From NCBI GenBank assembly GCA_003258735.1, contig QHME01000005.1, forward strand, positions 72,127 to 136,126: 64,000 bases of DNA, read 5' to 3'. This document shows, piece after piece, positions 45,001 to 53,267 of this stretch. Source of the DNA: Candidatus Melainabacteria bacterium (GTDB taxonomy: Bacteria; Cyanobacteriota; Vampirovibrionia; Gastranaerophilales; Gastranaerophilaceae). The notes below the pieces were generated by a model. That model ran no database searches. It was not told the origin of the DNA and worked only from the letters and a program-made list of their open reading frames with translations. The position numbers were made by a program, and so were the translations under genes. Every line of letters begins with the position of its first letter. Positions within the stretch are counted from its first letter, which is position 1.

Positions 45001-45736
45001 GATTTTTACTATTTAAAGTTTCTGCAAGAGTTGCAATATTTTTGATTTCAGCAGAAGAGTATACAGCATTGCTAATATTGATATATTCATTGAATTCTTT
45101 TATTTGTGCTTTAATTTGCTTTTCTTGCTCTTTTTTGCTTTTTGATGCAAATTTATCATCAAATTTTTCTAAATATGCCTTTACATATTCATTTATTTTT
45201 TCTTTTTGGGATTTTGATTTCCATTCAGCACTATTTAAGACTTCATCAGAAATAAGTTTTTTAGGTTTATCTAATTCTGCAAGAAGTTGTTCTTCTGACT
45301 TAGTAAGAGTACCTTCCTTCTGTTTAGAAATCAAACTGGCTCTTACATCATCAATATTTGCTAAATTATTCTTTTGAGAATACTCTTCAAGCTTTTTATC
45401 AAGTTCTGATTGTTCTTTAGGTTTGTTTGAAGTAGTCAAAGTTTCTGCAGTTGAAACTTGTTCATCAGAACTTTTTGAAGTTAAGGTTGTCTCAACTTTT
45501 TCTGTTGAGGTTTCTTGCGCTTTCTCGTTTTCTTTTATTGAAGTTGTATCTGTTTGAGGTTCTTCTTTTTGCGTTTTTTCAACAGCAAGCCCCATTGTAT
45601 TAGGTTTGCTTTTTGTTTCTTCAGAAGTAAAATCAATCGGATTTTTGGAAGACGAAACTGTCCCTGCGTCCGTTTGCTGGGGTGACAGGGGTGTTTGAGG
45701 GTTTAGTCTTTCTTTTTTCTCAATATTTAGTGACAT
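42089..45736 (-). CDS. large low-complexity hypothetical protein, 1215 aa
   Basis: No family recognised. Residues 1-110 are Thr/Ser/Gln/Glu rich and disordered, with no signal peptide. Residues 110-700 are helical and Lys/Glu/Ala rich, with many short helices resembling a repeat scaffold (SEEQKDALYSKAATYFDAI, YFDLSPEKQVEVMEKYYK, SPEEAEYIVAQAKEKGFTDA). Residues about 705-870 are Ser/Thr/Asn/Gln/Gly low-complexity linker. A second helical domain (about 880-1060, IADEEFKATVEDKQIAELRN) and a C-terminal disordered tail with acidic LEDEEEDFGGTFG close the protein. No membrane segments. Possibly a filament, adhesin-like or cytoskeletal scaffold protein. It is followed by a second unknown gene cluster, all on the minus strand. 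Confidence 0.75.
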   Translation of the reverse strand: MSLNIEKKERLNPQTPLSPQQTDAGTVSSSKNPIDFTSEETKSKPNTMGLAVEKTQKEEPQTDTTSIKENEKAQETSTEKVETTLTSKSSDEQVSTAETLTTSNKPKEQSELDKKLEEYSQKNNLANIDDVRASLISKQKEGTLTKSEEQLLAELDKPKKLISDEVLNSAEWKSKSQKEKINEYVKAYLEKFDDKFASKSKKEQEKQIKAQIKEFNEYINISNAVYSSAEIKNIATLAETLNSKNLEFKEFKTQGYKSFQNELVPLERRQSEEWRNATPEQRLTEYVEGYCAKTIKGFSEIKDPKQKAEIVSKTIQGFAEKFIGKEAYAKLSEEQKDALYSKAATYFDAIDSGKYTIEQYFDLSPEKQVEVMEKYYKEKGDSLPPEQLAKSSLSKEFSKANGRQATKLDIYKMLKNKNPETLSEGERILKAEYERLFKIDQKARNTFEEIRVYNSDQARRLGFENKEQYIAATLGKIEDCNSKEAAKLLNNLLKGCVSPEEAEYIVAQAKEKGFTDAIIKKAVPPHLFSEYMAHERVTGNAEGYNIANGLNMLHGNVEVSKVSSRDLPADFKGDALNKVVADSATYKELIDPLTQGLNDRKIISYQAAQACSQAVLTSASISSANKAIFAQDLVTNAKVNGSQEQLNFAKSMSQINDPAVTEGLAAASKSVDKSVRSQYNSYVESAAKNYPPAEQAKISNAMRTGEISQETLTKTTPSSAQAKDNNQTQNQVNNNQQASQKQGSKAQGAAQNVPTSSNLKNTSPTSGGRTSGIQTGSATVSTGTNSKSAHISAGSTGAVANNSTTNSRSSISRQNIDSVSATTGSVSRANLNTTSTASSKQVDETAKLEAKRDEVAQEALDTSNNIKESIAEHEKEKLIETALKQSVEEIAADEEFKATVEDKQIAELRNKLKNASNIKDVFDIISSLGENAQSVFFDRITKSKYLNSFIEHINDNSTLLKLYNSSATDAAKRIVLTKLGDTIYSLLENNKISDDNLSSIDYKIFKNYLTQNISSVNNAKFARFLKYLPLDEREKLTKLRNEVKGIDNQVSQSRLQRDAQPQLSQPAIQYDEPSLKENTPQPEQKSKVQQPQPQPKFEANETTKTLADGTIITRQGTAFGAISNVEDDSYRIVSPQELARQKGDPIGMNDEVLTPGSTEWQLKYNKQQAPLHTAFTMAALEDEEEDFGGTFGPAKVGMGKRINKKFPPKGFRFNA

Positions 45737-45845
45737 CGTTTTATCTCAAATATTACTTCTTAAATCATGAAAAAATATTTTTATGTTGTGATTTCAGGGA
45801 AGTTGCAAATTTTTACAATTCTTAACTTCCCTGAGATTGTATCTT

Positions 45846-46628
45846 TTATTCAGGATCTATAACTGTTGTACTTTTCATTACAGAAGTTTTCGTTTCTATA
45901 AATTCTATACTTGTATTATTTTTGAACTTAGTATCGCCTGCAAGTAAATCAATAATGGCATTAGCCGCATCATCGGTGATTCTTACGTCTCTATCCATAT
46001 AATATTGTTTTCCGTCTTTGTCATACAATCTTTGTCTTGTTCTTACACTACAAAAATCGTCGCCACTGCCGTTACCGCCCAAATTGTGATATACCAATTG
46101 GCGAACAGTAGGTGCATCATCATGGTCAAAGTATTGACTTACCCTTTTTGCCGTATTAGTTAAATCTTTTGGTACAAGCGATACGAAATTGACAGTATTC
46201 TTTGAATCTTTTGCAAAAGATTCAAATGTAAGAGTTGCGGCTTTATTTCCATTAATTGTTGTCGGTACTGAGTGCAAAATATTTGCATCTTTCATGTAAG
46301 AATCATACGGTGTAAGTGAGCTTTGTTCTAAACCCATTACGTAGGTAGAAACTTCTGCTGAATTTTTAGATGCAGATGTAGCCTCCATAAGTTCTGTTAC
46401 AGCTTGATTATCAAGTGGAATTGCTTTTATTGGTTCTGTTCCGTTTACCATAGATGGTGTCATTGCGATTAAGACTGCAACTGGTACTGATGCAAATTTA
46501 TTTGACCTTGGTCGTTGAAATTCTTGACCTTCCATATCATTGTCTAGGTCTTTGTTATTTCGACCGACAAATGATGTGTTTTTGTGAATCCTGCTAACAC
46601 TAACGTTGCTAATAGGTGATATTGCCAT
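45846..46628 (-). CDS. hypothetical tagged protein, 260 aa
   Basis: AAGGAG RBS. The N-terminus has the NTSFVG form (17-22) of the tag found on other proteins here. A weakly hydrophobic stretch (FASVPVAVLIAMTPSMVNG, about 45-63) could be an internal or late signal anchor. The rest is soluble and beta-rich, with VRTRQRLYDKDGKQYYMDRD near the C-terminus and a single Cys. No known domain. Transcribed from a promoter about 85 bases upstream with a leader hairpin. Confidence 0.72.
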   Translation of the reverse strand: MAISPISNVSVSRIHKNTSFVGRNNKDLDNDMEGQEFQRPRSNKFASVPVAVLIAMTPSMVNGTEPIKAIPLDNQAVTELMEATSASKNSAEVSTYVMGLEQSSLTPYDSYMKDANILHSVPTTINGNKAATLTFESFAKDSKNTVNFVSLVPKDLTNTAKRVSQYFDHDDAPTVRQLVYHNLGGNGSGDDFCSVRTRQRLYDKDGKQYYMDRDVRITDDAANAIIDLLAGDTKFKNNTSIEFIETKTSVMKSTTVIDPE

Positions 46629-46715
46629 ACTAACACTCCTTCATATATTCAATTTTAAGTTTTTCAAGGCTAACCCCTTAACCTTGATGTTTCATTAACA
46701 CTATTTCTAACTACG

Positions 46716-46744
46716 ATTATAGCAGTTGTTTGAGGTTTTGTAAA
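46716..46744 (-). promoter_or_regulatory. promoter of the 260-aa tagged protein gene
   Basis: Minus strand: TTTACA (46744-46739), 17-base spacer, TATAAT (46721-46716). The leader of about 80 bases contains an inverted repeat with CAAGG / CCTTG ends (46666-46687). Confidence 0.6.
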
Positions 46745-46841
46745 GATATATTGAAAAATCTACCTTTACTCAAATATCATTTCATTTAAAAACAGGCATG
46801 TGAAAAATTTTGTTAGTTTTAGAATTTGTTTGTTACAAATA

Positions 46842-47984
46842 TTAATCAACATGAGACTGAATGCCAAGTGTCTTGCCATTATCAATATCAATAATATGTT
46901 TAATCAAAGTGTGTGCCATAAGTAATAAATATGGGTTAATTTCATTTGTTTGGGACATGTTTATATTTGCGCTTTGTTTTTCCTGTTGATTACTGTTTGA
47001 CTCTTTTGTATTAAAAGATACGTTAGAATCCATTGAATAGAATTTTTGTTCTTTATCTATTCTCAGTTGTAGTTCAGCCTTTGGAAACTTTTCGCAACAT
47101 TCTATTCCTACTTGAACAGAATTTGAAGACTCTAAATACAATGTTGCCTTAACGGTTCCATAATTTATTGTGGTTACGGTTATGACAAGTATACTATCGC
47201 TTACATCCTCACTCTCAGATTTTTGTTGAAGTTCTAAATCAAATCCTACTCCATCTTCCAACGGCAACCATGGAAGGTATAGCATCAATAGCAATTTTAA
47301 AGTTTTTTGCGGATTATTTTCAGCTGCAACTGAAATACTGGCATTTATCAATTTTGCCATTTCTTTCATTTGAGAAAGATCAGTTATTCCGACTTTTGAC
47401 GCCTCAGTCATAGACATAATAAGCTTGGTTATAGCCTCTTTGCCGTTTTGTTGTAATAGTACAGAAATTTGATTAAGATTAATCATTCCACCGGTTAAAA
47501 TGTCTAAATTCTTTAATGAACTTTGCATTTGTGTTGCAAGCTGGACATTTATCATTTCTTTTGTTGTAGTAGTTGTCAACCCTTGTAATTGCGCCAAAAT
47601 TTGAGCTTGTAATTGAGAAAGAGTATTGCGTTGTGCTGCAAGTTGATTTGCATACATTTGATTAAATTGAGAATAACTCATTCCTCTTTGTAACATATAT
47701 ATAAATTCATTTGCGTTGCGAGGAAATCCCATCACTTCTTTTGCATAAACCGCCCTATCCATACTTTTTAATGTATTTAACTGTATATTTTGTGTCGGTT
47801 CTGGTATTGATTTTGGAACAACATTTTGAGGTTGTGGTGTAGATGGTGATTGAGCTTGTACTTGAGGTGAAGGTGATTGTGTCACTATTGGTTGAGGTCT
47901 CACTGCACCTTGTGCAACAAAAGCCTGCCCACGATAGTTTTGGGCAAAATTGTTCAGAAATCTTTTTATGTCTATTCCTGCCAT
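46842..47984 (-). CDS. hypothetical protein, possible FliK/hook-length-like C-domain, 380 aa
   Basis: Residues 30-65 are Pro/Gln/Ser rich; 70-235 are helical and Gln/Leu/Asn rich (QLAAQRNTLSQLQAQILAQL, KEMAKLINASISVAAENNPQ). Residues 235-320 form a beta-rich unit (LMLYLPWLPLEDGVGFDLEL, ILVITVTTINYGTVKATLYL) that in shape resembles the FliK C-terminal domain of secretion or flagellar ruler proteins. No other flagellar genes are nearby, so the similarity is weak evidence. A leaderless promoter is predicted (TAAATT ends six bases before the ATG). Confidence 0.6.
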   Translation of the reverse strand: MAGIDIKRFLNNFAQNYRGQAFVAQGAVRPQPIVTQSPSPQVQAQSPSTPQPQNVVPKSIPEPTQNIQLNTLKSMDRAVYAKEVMGFPRNANEFIYMLQRGMSYSQFNQMYANQLAAQRNTLSQLQAQILAQLQGLTTTTTKEMINVQLATQMQSSLKNLDILTGGMINLNQISVLLQQNGKEAITKLIMSMTEASKVGITDLSQMKEMAKLINASISVAAENNPQKTLKLLLMLYLPWLPLEDGVGFDLELQQKSESEDVSDSILVITVTTINYGTVKATLYLESSNSVQVGIECCEKFPKAELQLRIDKEQKFYSMDSNVSFNTKESNSNQQEKQSANINMSQTNEINPYLLLMAHTLIKHIIDIDNGKTLGIQSHVD

Positions 47985-47990
47985 ACACTT

Positions 47991-48019
47991 AATTTAACTG
48001 ATTTTTAAGAAAAAGTCTA
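47991..48019 (-). promoter_or_regulatory. leaderless promoter inside the end of the GNAT gene
   Basis: TAGACT (48019-48014), 17-base spacer, TAAATT (47996-47991), six bases, ATG at 47984. The -35 box overlaps the GNAT stop codon region. Confidence 0.6.
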
Positions 48020-48994
48020 GTTTTCGATTGGCATATAAGATTGCGGATAACTGTAATCTTCAATAAACCCTAAGTTTTTGTAAAGTCTCAATGCTTGAAG
48101 GTTATTTGTTTCAGTCGTTGTGTTGATTTCTGTAATCGGTGTATGGTATTTATCAACTGCATTCATTACGTAATCCATTGAATGCTTTAACATAATAGTT
48201 GATAATCCTTTGCCTTGGTGTTCTTCTTTAATACCAACAAGAGGAATGTTTACGATTGTTCCACCTGTAAGATTCATAAATGCAAAACCTATAGGCTTAT
48301 TTTGGTAAAGCAATACGCTTGTTGAATTTGGCATAAATTCAGCATATACATCTTTTACAATTTTAGTTATGATATCAGATGTTCCTTCAGGAGTTTTAAA
48401 TCTTGGATCAAACAACGCGTCAGAACTTTCTTTAAATGATTCATTTATAACTTCAACCGCATCATCAAAATATTTGTCATTCCAAGATACTACTTCATAG
48501 TCTTCTGGGAGTTTAACCATTCTGGCATGGTTGAAGATTTCCCTTGACGCTTGAGTTTCAAATTTGAATCTCAAAACTTCAATCCCAACAAATTTGAACC
48601 CAAGTTTTGCAATAACGCTGATTAGAGATTTTTGCTCCCCTAACATAGGGTAGCAAACGATTTTTTCTTTTCTTAAGGTTTGAGTAACTTCTATAAATTT
48701 TTCAAGTAAAGTCTTTGCTTTGTTTGAAAAATCTTCCTTACCCTTGCTATGAATAATATTTAGTTCAATTGCTTCTGAAATGGCGGTTGTATAAACTAAG
48801 AATGCTACAGGAGTTTCATTTTCGTATAATACAATACATTTTATTAAGTCTTTATCAATTGCATCTAAGAATCCGTCATAATCTAACGGTTCTAATTCAA
48901 AATTATAATCAGATGCTGCTTTTGTGCGAAAATCTTCATAAATATCTTCAAATTTGCTAAATTCATTTGCTGTTAAAATTTTTGTATTATACAT
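48017..48994 (-). CDS. GNAT-family N-acetyltransferase, two-domain, 325 aa
   Basis: The C-terminal GNAT domain (about 160-325) has the acetyl-CoA pyrophosphate loop in VGIKEEHQGKGLSTIMLKHS and the closing ALRLYKNLGFIEDYSYPQSY. The N-terminal half (1-150) has a similar but weaker fold (LYENETPVAFLVYT, AKLGFKFVGIEVLRF) and likely lacks catalytic residues, so this looks like an internal duplication. Probably acetylates a small molecule or protein N-terminus; substrate unknown. AAGGAAA RBS, 15 bases after ribBA, so it belongs to the rib operon. Confidence 0.82.
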   Translation of the reverse strand: MYNTKILTANEFSKFEDIYEDFRTKAASDYNFELEPLDYDGFLDAIDKDLIKCIVLYENETPVAFLVYTTAISEAIELNIIHSKGKEDFSNKAKTLLEKFIEVTQTLRKEKIVCYPMLGEQKSLISVIAKLGFKFVGIEVLRFKFETQASREIFNHARMVKLPEDYEVVSWNDKYFDDAVEVINESFKESSDALFDPRFKTPEGTSDIITKIVKDVYAEFMPNSTSVLLYQNKPIGFAFMNLTGGTIVNIPLVGIKEEHQGKGLSTIMLKHSMDYVMNAVDKYHTPITEINTTTETNNLQALRLYKNLGFIEDYSYPQSYMPIEN

Positions 48995-49009
48995 TAATCT
49001 TTTTCCTTA

Positions 49010-50224
49010 TTATAAATAGTGGTGCATTTTTTCTTTTTTAGTATCGATATATCTTTTATTGTATGGCGTAATTTCAGAGGACACTTTTATAATATCTTTT
49101 ACGTTTAAACCATAACCTTCCAGTCCTACAATCTTTTTCGGATTATTTGTAATTAAATTAAATGTAGTATAACCCAAATCTACAAGAATTTGAGCACCTG
49201 TGCCGTAATCTCGTAAATCTGACTTAAAGCCAAGCGAAATGTTAGCCTCGATAGTGTCTTGTCCTTCTTCTTGCAATTTGTATGCTTTAATTTTGTTGCA
49301 AAGTCCAATTCCTCTGCCTTCATGGTCTGTTAAGTATACAACAGCACCTTTACCATAATCATTTACGTATTTTAACGCATTATGCAATTGAGAATTACAA
49401 TCACATTTCAAACTATGAAAAACATCCCCCGTCAAACACATACTGTGTACTCGAACAGCAGGAATTTTGTCAGAACCATCATCTTTTACAAGTGCAACAT
49501 GCTCAGAACCATTTACATGATTTTTGTAAGCATAAAGCGTAAATGTTCCATAAGGTGTAGGTAGAGTTGTTTCAGCCTCTCTTGTTACTAGCTTTTCTGA
49601 TCTTAGACGATATGCAATAAGCTCTGCCACAGATATAAATTTCATATTGTGCTCATCAGCGAATTTTCTCAAATAATCTCTTCTCGCCATGTGACCATCT
49701 GGTGCAATTAGTTCACACATAACACCCGCAGGCCTATGACCACACAATTTAGCCAAATCAACAACAGCTTCTGTATGCCCAGTTCTTTCCAAAACTCCAC
49801 CACGACGAGCAACACAAGGGAACAAATGCCCCGGACGTCTCAAATCTGTCGGTTGTGCATCATAAGCAGTAGCTACTTCAACCGTTTTAGCTCTATCAAA
49901 AGCTGAAATACCGGTTGTTACACCATATTTTTCTGCTGCATCAATACTTATGGTAAACGCAGTTTTCATACCTTCGGTGTTTTGATCAACCATTTGTGGC
50001 AAATCCAGTTGTTGAGCAATTTCGTGAGAAATAGCCAGACAAACCAAACCTTTAACTTCGGTTACCAAAAAATTAATAAGTTCAGGGGTAACTTTTTCTG
50101 CTGAAATTATTACGTCACCTTCGTTTTCTCTATCTTCATCATCTGCAACAATAATTGGTTTTCCTGCTTTGAAATCCTCAATTGCAGATTCTATACTATC
50201 GAATCTAAAAGTTTTATCTTCCAT
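49010..50224 (-). CDS. ribBA: bifunctional DHBP synthase / GTP cyclohydrolase II
   Basis: 404 aa. RibB half (1-200): VADDEDRENEGDVIISAEKV, then RRPGHLFPCVARRGGVLERT and GVMCELIAPDGHMARRDYLR. RibA half (about 205-400): zinc cysteines in CLTGDVFHSLKCDCNSQLH, GTP-binding LTDHEGRGIGLCNKIKAYKL and TNNPKKIVGLEGYGLNV. It makes both precursors of riboflavin. Its first base overlaps the last base of ribE (TAATG), so translation is coupled. Confidence 0.97.
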   Translation of the reverse strand: MEDKTFRFDSIESAIEDFKAGKPIIVADDEDRENEGDVIISAEKVTPELINFLVTEVKGLVCLAISHEIAQQLDLPQMVDQNTEGMKTAFTISIDAAEKYGVTTGISAFDRAKTVEVATAYDAQPTDLRRPGHLFPCVARRGGVLERTGHTEAVVDLAKLCGHRPAGVMCELIAPDGHMARRDYLRKFADEHNMKFISVAELIAYRLRSEKLVTREAETTLPTPYGTFTLYAYKNHVNGSEHVALVKDDGSDKIPAVRVHSMCLTGDVFHSLKCDCNSQLHNALKYVNDYGKGAVVYLTDHEGRGIGLCNKIKAYKLQEEGQDTIEANISLGFKSDLRDYGTGAQILVDLGYTTFNLITNNPKKIVGLEGYGLNVKDIIKVSSEITPYNKRYIDTKKEKMHHYL

Positions 50225-50865
50225 TATACATACCCATTTTCTTGTAAAAATTTCATACTGATACCTTCACTATTATCTTTCGCAGATAAAAATTTTTCAA
50301 CATATTTGCCTAAGATATCAGTTTCAATATTCACACAGTCCCCAATTTTGAGGTCTTTTAAATTTGTATTTTCAAATGTGTGCGGAATAATTGCAACTCT
50401 GAATGTATCACCTTTTGTCTCTGCAACAGTAAGGCTTATACCGTTGATTGTTATTGAACCTTTTTTGACAATATATTTTTCTTGCCCTTTTGGAACCGAA
50501 AATTCCAAGTCATAAAAATCAGTTAGTTGGACTTTTGATAAAAATTTACCGACACAATCTATATGACCTGTTACAATATGTCCTCCTAGTCTTGAACTTA
50601 ATGTTAAAGCTCGCTCAAGGTTTACCGTGTCATCTTTTTTAAAACTTTTAAAAGCTGTTACTGCTAAGGTTTCATCACTAACTCTTGCATAAAAACAAGT
50701 CGAAGAAAGTTTTGTAACAGTTTGGCAACATCCGTTTATTGCAATACTGTCTCCCAGTTTTGTGTCTTGTAAAACTTTTTGACACTCAACCTCAATTGAT
50801 GCGCCATTACTATCTGTTGAAAAGCTCTTTATTTTTCCTATTTCTTCAATGATTCCAGTAAACAT
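50224..50865 (-). CDS. ribE: riboflavin synthase alpha chain
   Basis: 213 aa, two lumazine-binding repeats: residues 1-95 starting MFTGIIEEIGKI with GDSIAINGCCQTV, and 98-195 with HIVTGHIDCVGKFL and GSITINGISLTV. Dismutates two 6,7-dimethyl-8-ribityllumazine into riboflavin. Leader of the ribE-ribBA-GNAT operon. The start has no SD; a promoter with TAAACT ends six bases before the ATG, so it is predicted leaderless, which also leaves no room for an FMN riboswitch. ribD and ribH are elsewhere. Confidence 0.96.
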   Translation of the reverse strand: MFTGIIEEIGKIKSFSTDSNGASIEVECQKVLQDTKLGDSIAINGCCQTVTKLSSTCFYARVSDETLAVTAFKSFKKDDTVNLERALTLSSRLGGHIVTGHIDCVGKFLSKVQLTDFYDLEFSVPKGQEKYIVKKGSITINGISLTVAETKGDTFRVAIIPHTFENTNLKDLKIGDCVNIETDILGKYVEKFLSAKDNSEGISMKFLQENGYV

Positions 50866-50871
50866 AACCTA

Positions 50872-50901
50872 AGTTTATCATATTACAATGGTGGTTGTCT
50901 A
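50872..50901 (-). promoter_or_regulatory. leaderless promoter of the rib operon
   Basis: TAGACA (50901-50896), 18-base spacer, TAAACT (50877-50872), six bases, ATG at 50865. Confidence 0.65.
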
Positions 50902-50988
50902 GTGAGACATTCCGTGCTTGATTGTAAAGGTAATAAAATTTGTGGGGACACTTCGTTTTTCCCACACTACATTTTGAACAAAAAATCT

Positions 50989-51055
50989 TGTCATTCTGAA
51001 AGGATTAAATATCAAGGAGCGTAGTGACGTAGATTTTATCCTATTCAGAATGACA
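50989..51055. repeat. intergenic inverted-repeat element (TGTCATTCTGAA type)
   Basis: Ends TGTCATTCTGAA (50989-51000) and TTCAGAATGACA (51044-51055) match those of 6594-6663; the centre holds AAGGAGCGTAGTGACGT. It lies between the rib operon and tRNA-Leu. A following AAGAACC/GGTTCTT hairpin at about 51090-51117 is a terminator-like stem. Confidence 0.72.
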
Positions 51056-51123
51056 TATTTTTATTTTGTGAATTGTGTAATTACGCAATAAAAAAGAACC
51101 TTATAAAAGGTTCTTTTTAGATT

Positions 51124-51202
51124 TGGGCGTGAAGAGACTCGAACTCCCATGCTTTCGCACTAGTTCCTAAGACTAGCGTGTCTACCATTCCACCACACGC
51201 CC
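51124..51202 (-). tRNA. tRNA-Leu (TAG anticodon)
   Basis: Acceptor GGGCGTG pairs perfectly with CACGCCC; anticodon loop CTTAGGA reads TAG between TAGT/ACTA stems; the short variable arm is TGCGAAAGCA; T-loop TTCGAGT. CCA is not encoded. It decodes CTA and related Leu codons. Confidence 0.94.
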
Positions 51203-51380
51203 ATCAATATTTAATTATCAAACAGTTTAAACTGCGTTCAAACCGTATAACTAATTTATAATAAGTTCTTTTGATTGTCAAGTAAAAGTTTTTCAAAAAG
51301 TAATTATAAATTTGAAAAGAAGAAGTTTTTGTGAGATATTTATAATATCGTAGAAAAATTAAACTAAGAATGAGGGATAT

Positions 51381-53201
51381 ATGGAGTATAAATTAAAAGA
51401 CACAATGTCTAAAGATGCCTTTAGATACGGATATTTGGTTAAAAAAATTGCGCCTTTTTTAAAACCGCACTTACCAAGAATCATATTAAATATGATTCTT
51501 GCTGTACCATTAGGACTTTTAGATGGTGTTGTAGCGTTTGCCCTAAAACCTTATATGGATTGTGTAATTAATGGCAAGGCATGGCACATTGCAGGATTTT
51601 CAATTGAACAAAATGTTCTAGCTACAGCTATTCCTTTTGGGATAGTTTTATTTGCAGTAATCCAAGGACTTTTGAAATATACAAACAATTACCTGACAGA
51701 TTGGACTGGTAACAAGATTTCAAATTCATTAAAAATAGAATTATTCAGAAAACTAACTTCACTTGACCCTAAATTCTATGACATTAATTCTTCAGGTCTT
51801 GTTCTAACAAGATTTCTAACTGACCCTGAAACTGCAAGCAAAAATATTATAAATACAATTAAAACTTTTGTTATGACAAGTTTTGGAATTGTCGGCTTGG
51901 TAAGTGTTTTGCTTTACAATTCCTGGAAACTTGCCATAATCGGTGTTGGAATTATGGCAATTGCGATAACTCCTGTGACTTTAATCAGAAAAAGAATTAA
52001 AAAAGTCTCTAACGCCACAATGGTTGTTGGTGGCGATATGACAACTAACTTTAATGAAACTTTTGCAGGTAACAAAATTATGACGGCTTACAACTTGCAA
52101 AAACTTCAAAATAATAAGTTTGAACACCAAATAAAAGAACAATTCGACCTCACCATGTCGCTGACAAAGCGTGTTGGTTGGATGTCTCCGATTATGTATT
52201 TTATTTGTTCAATCGGTATCGCACTTGTAATGTTTTACGGTAACCATTTGATTATCAGCGGACAAATGAGTGCAGGTAGTTTTGCTTCGTTTGTAACGTC
52301 CTTATTATTACTATATAAACCGGTAAAAGATTTGGGCAGAACCCTAACCGATTTACAAACAACTTTTGTTGCATTAGGCAGAGTATTTGAATTGTTTGAC
52401 CTTGTTCCTCATATCAAAAATAAAGAAAATGCAAAAAAACTGAAAGGTTTAAATAATGCTATTGATTTTGAGCATGTTTATTTTGAATATGAAGAAAATG
52501 TACCTGTATTAAAAGATTTTTCTCTACATGTTGCTAAAGGTGAAACTATAGCCCTTGTTGGAAATTCAGGAGGCGGTAAAAGTACAATAGTAAATCTATT
52601 ACCAAGATTTTATGATATCAAAAGCGGCTCTATCAAATATGATGGTGTAGATATCAAAGATATAGAAATAGAAAGCCTTAGAGATAATATCTCATTTGTA
52701 TTCCAAGATAACTTCTTGTTCTCAGGTACAATCAAAGAAAATATTCTTATGGGCAGGGAAGATGCAACAGATGAAGAAATAACTACGGTTATCAAAATGG
52801 CTCACCTAGATGAATTTTTATCAACATTGGAAGATGGTATAAATACTTATGTTGGAGAGCGTGGAGCTTCTCTGTCTGGGGGACAAAGGCAACGTGTTGC
52901 AATTGCAAGAGCTATGATTAAAAATGCACCTGTCGTAATTCTTGATGAAGCAACATCTGCACTTGATAATGAATCTGAGGCAATTGTACAAAAAGCATTG
53001 GACAACTTAATGCAAAATAAAACCGTGTTTGTTATTGCGCACAGATTATCTACAATCAACAATGCTGATAGAATTGCTGTTATAAATGAAGGTGAACTGG
53101 TTGAACTAGGGACACATGATGAATTGATGGCTATTCCTGAAGGTAATTACAAACACCTTTTCGATATGCAATTTAAACACCAAGAAGATAAAATTTTGTA
53201 A
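51381..53201 (+). CDS. MsbA-like ABC transporter (fused permease and ATPase)
   Basis: 606 aa. Six membrane helices fill residues 25-310 (IILNMILAVPLGLLDGVVAF, FVMTSFGIVGLVSVLL, MYFICSIGIALVMFYGNHLI). The ATPase domain follows: Walker A GNSGGGKST (about 394), Q-loop FVFQDNFLFSGTIKENI, signature SLSGGQRQRVAIARAM, Walker B VVILDEATSALD, switch His in FVIAHRLSTI. Homodimeric type IV exporter, most similar in layout to MsbA, which flips lipid A across the inner membrane. waaA in this window fits that role, but drug or lipid export is possible. RBS GAGGGA. Confidence 0.9.
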   Translation: MEYKLKDTMSKDAFRYGYLVKKIAPFLKPHLPRIILNMILAVPLGLLDGVVAFALKPYMDCVINGKAWHIAGFSIEQNVLATAIPFGIVLFAVIQGLLKYTNNYLTDWTGNKISNSLKIELFRKLTSLDPKFYDINSSGLVLTRFLTDPETASKNIINTIKTFVMTSFGIVGLVSVLLYNSWKLAIIGVGIMAIAITPVTLIRKRIKKVSNATMVVGGDMTTNFNETFAGNKIMTAYNLQKLQNNKFEHQIKEQFDLTMSLTKRVGWMSPIMYFICSIGIALVMFYGNHLIISGQMSAGSFASFVTSLLLLYKPVKDLGRTLTDLQTTFVALGRVFELFDLVPHIKNKENAKKLKGLNNAIDFEHVYFEYEENVPVLKDFSLHVAKGETIALVGNSGGGKSTIVNLLPRFYDIKSGSIKYDGVDIKDIEIESLRDNISFVFQDNFLFSGTIKENILMGREDATDEEITTVIKMAHLDEFLSTLEDGINTYVGERGASLSGGQRQRVAIARAMIKNAPVVILDEATSALDNESEAIVQKALDNLMQNKTVFVIAHRLSTINNADRIAVINEGELVELGTHDELMAIPEGNYKHLFDMQFKHQEDKIL

Positions 53202-53267
53202 CAAAAAAGCAATTTCCTCGTTCCAAAATACTTTATATATTAGTAAGGGAAAATAGAACGGGGAAAT

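Noticed and set aside
45042..45377. 111-codon plus-strand open frame inside the 1215-aa gene
   Set aside because: Hydrophobic-looking shadow frame typical of the complement of Lys/Glu-rich coding sequence.
42089..45736. Surface adhesin interpretation of the 1215-aa protein
   Set aside because: There is no signal peptide, sortase motif or autotransporter domain, so extracellular placement cannot be asserted.
50866..50990. FMN riboswitch upstream of the rib operon
   Set aside because: The conserved RFN element is absent and the predicted promoter leaves no 5' leader.
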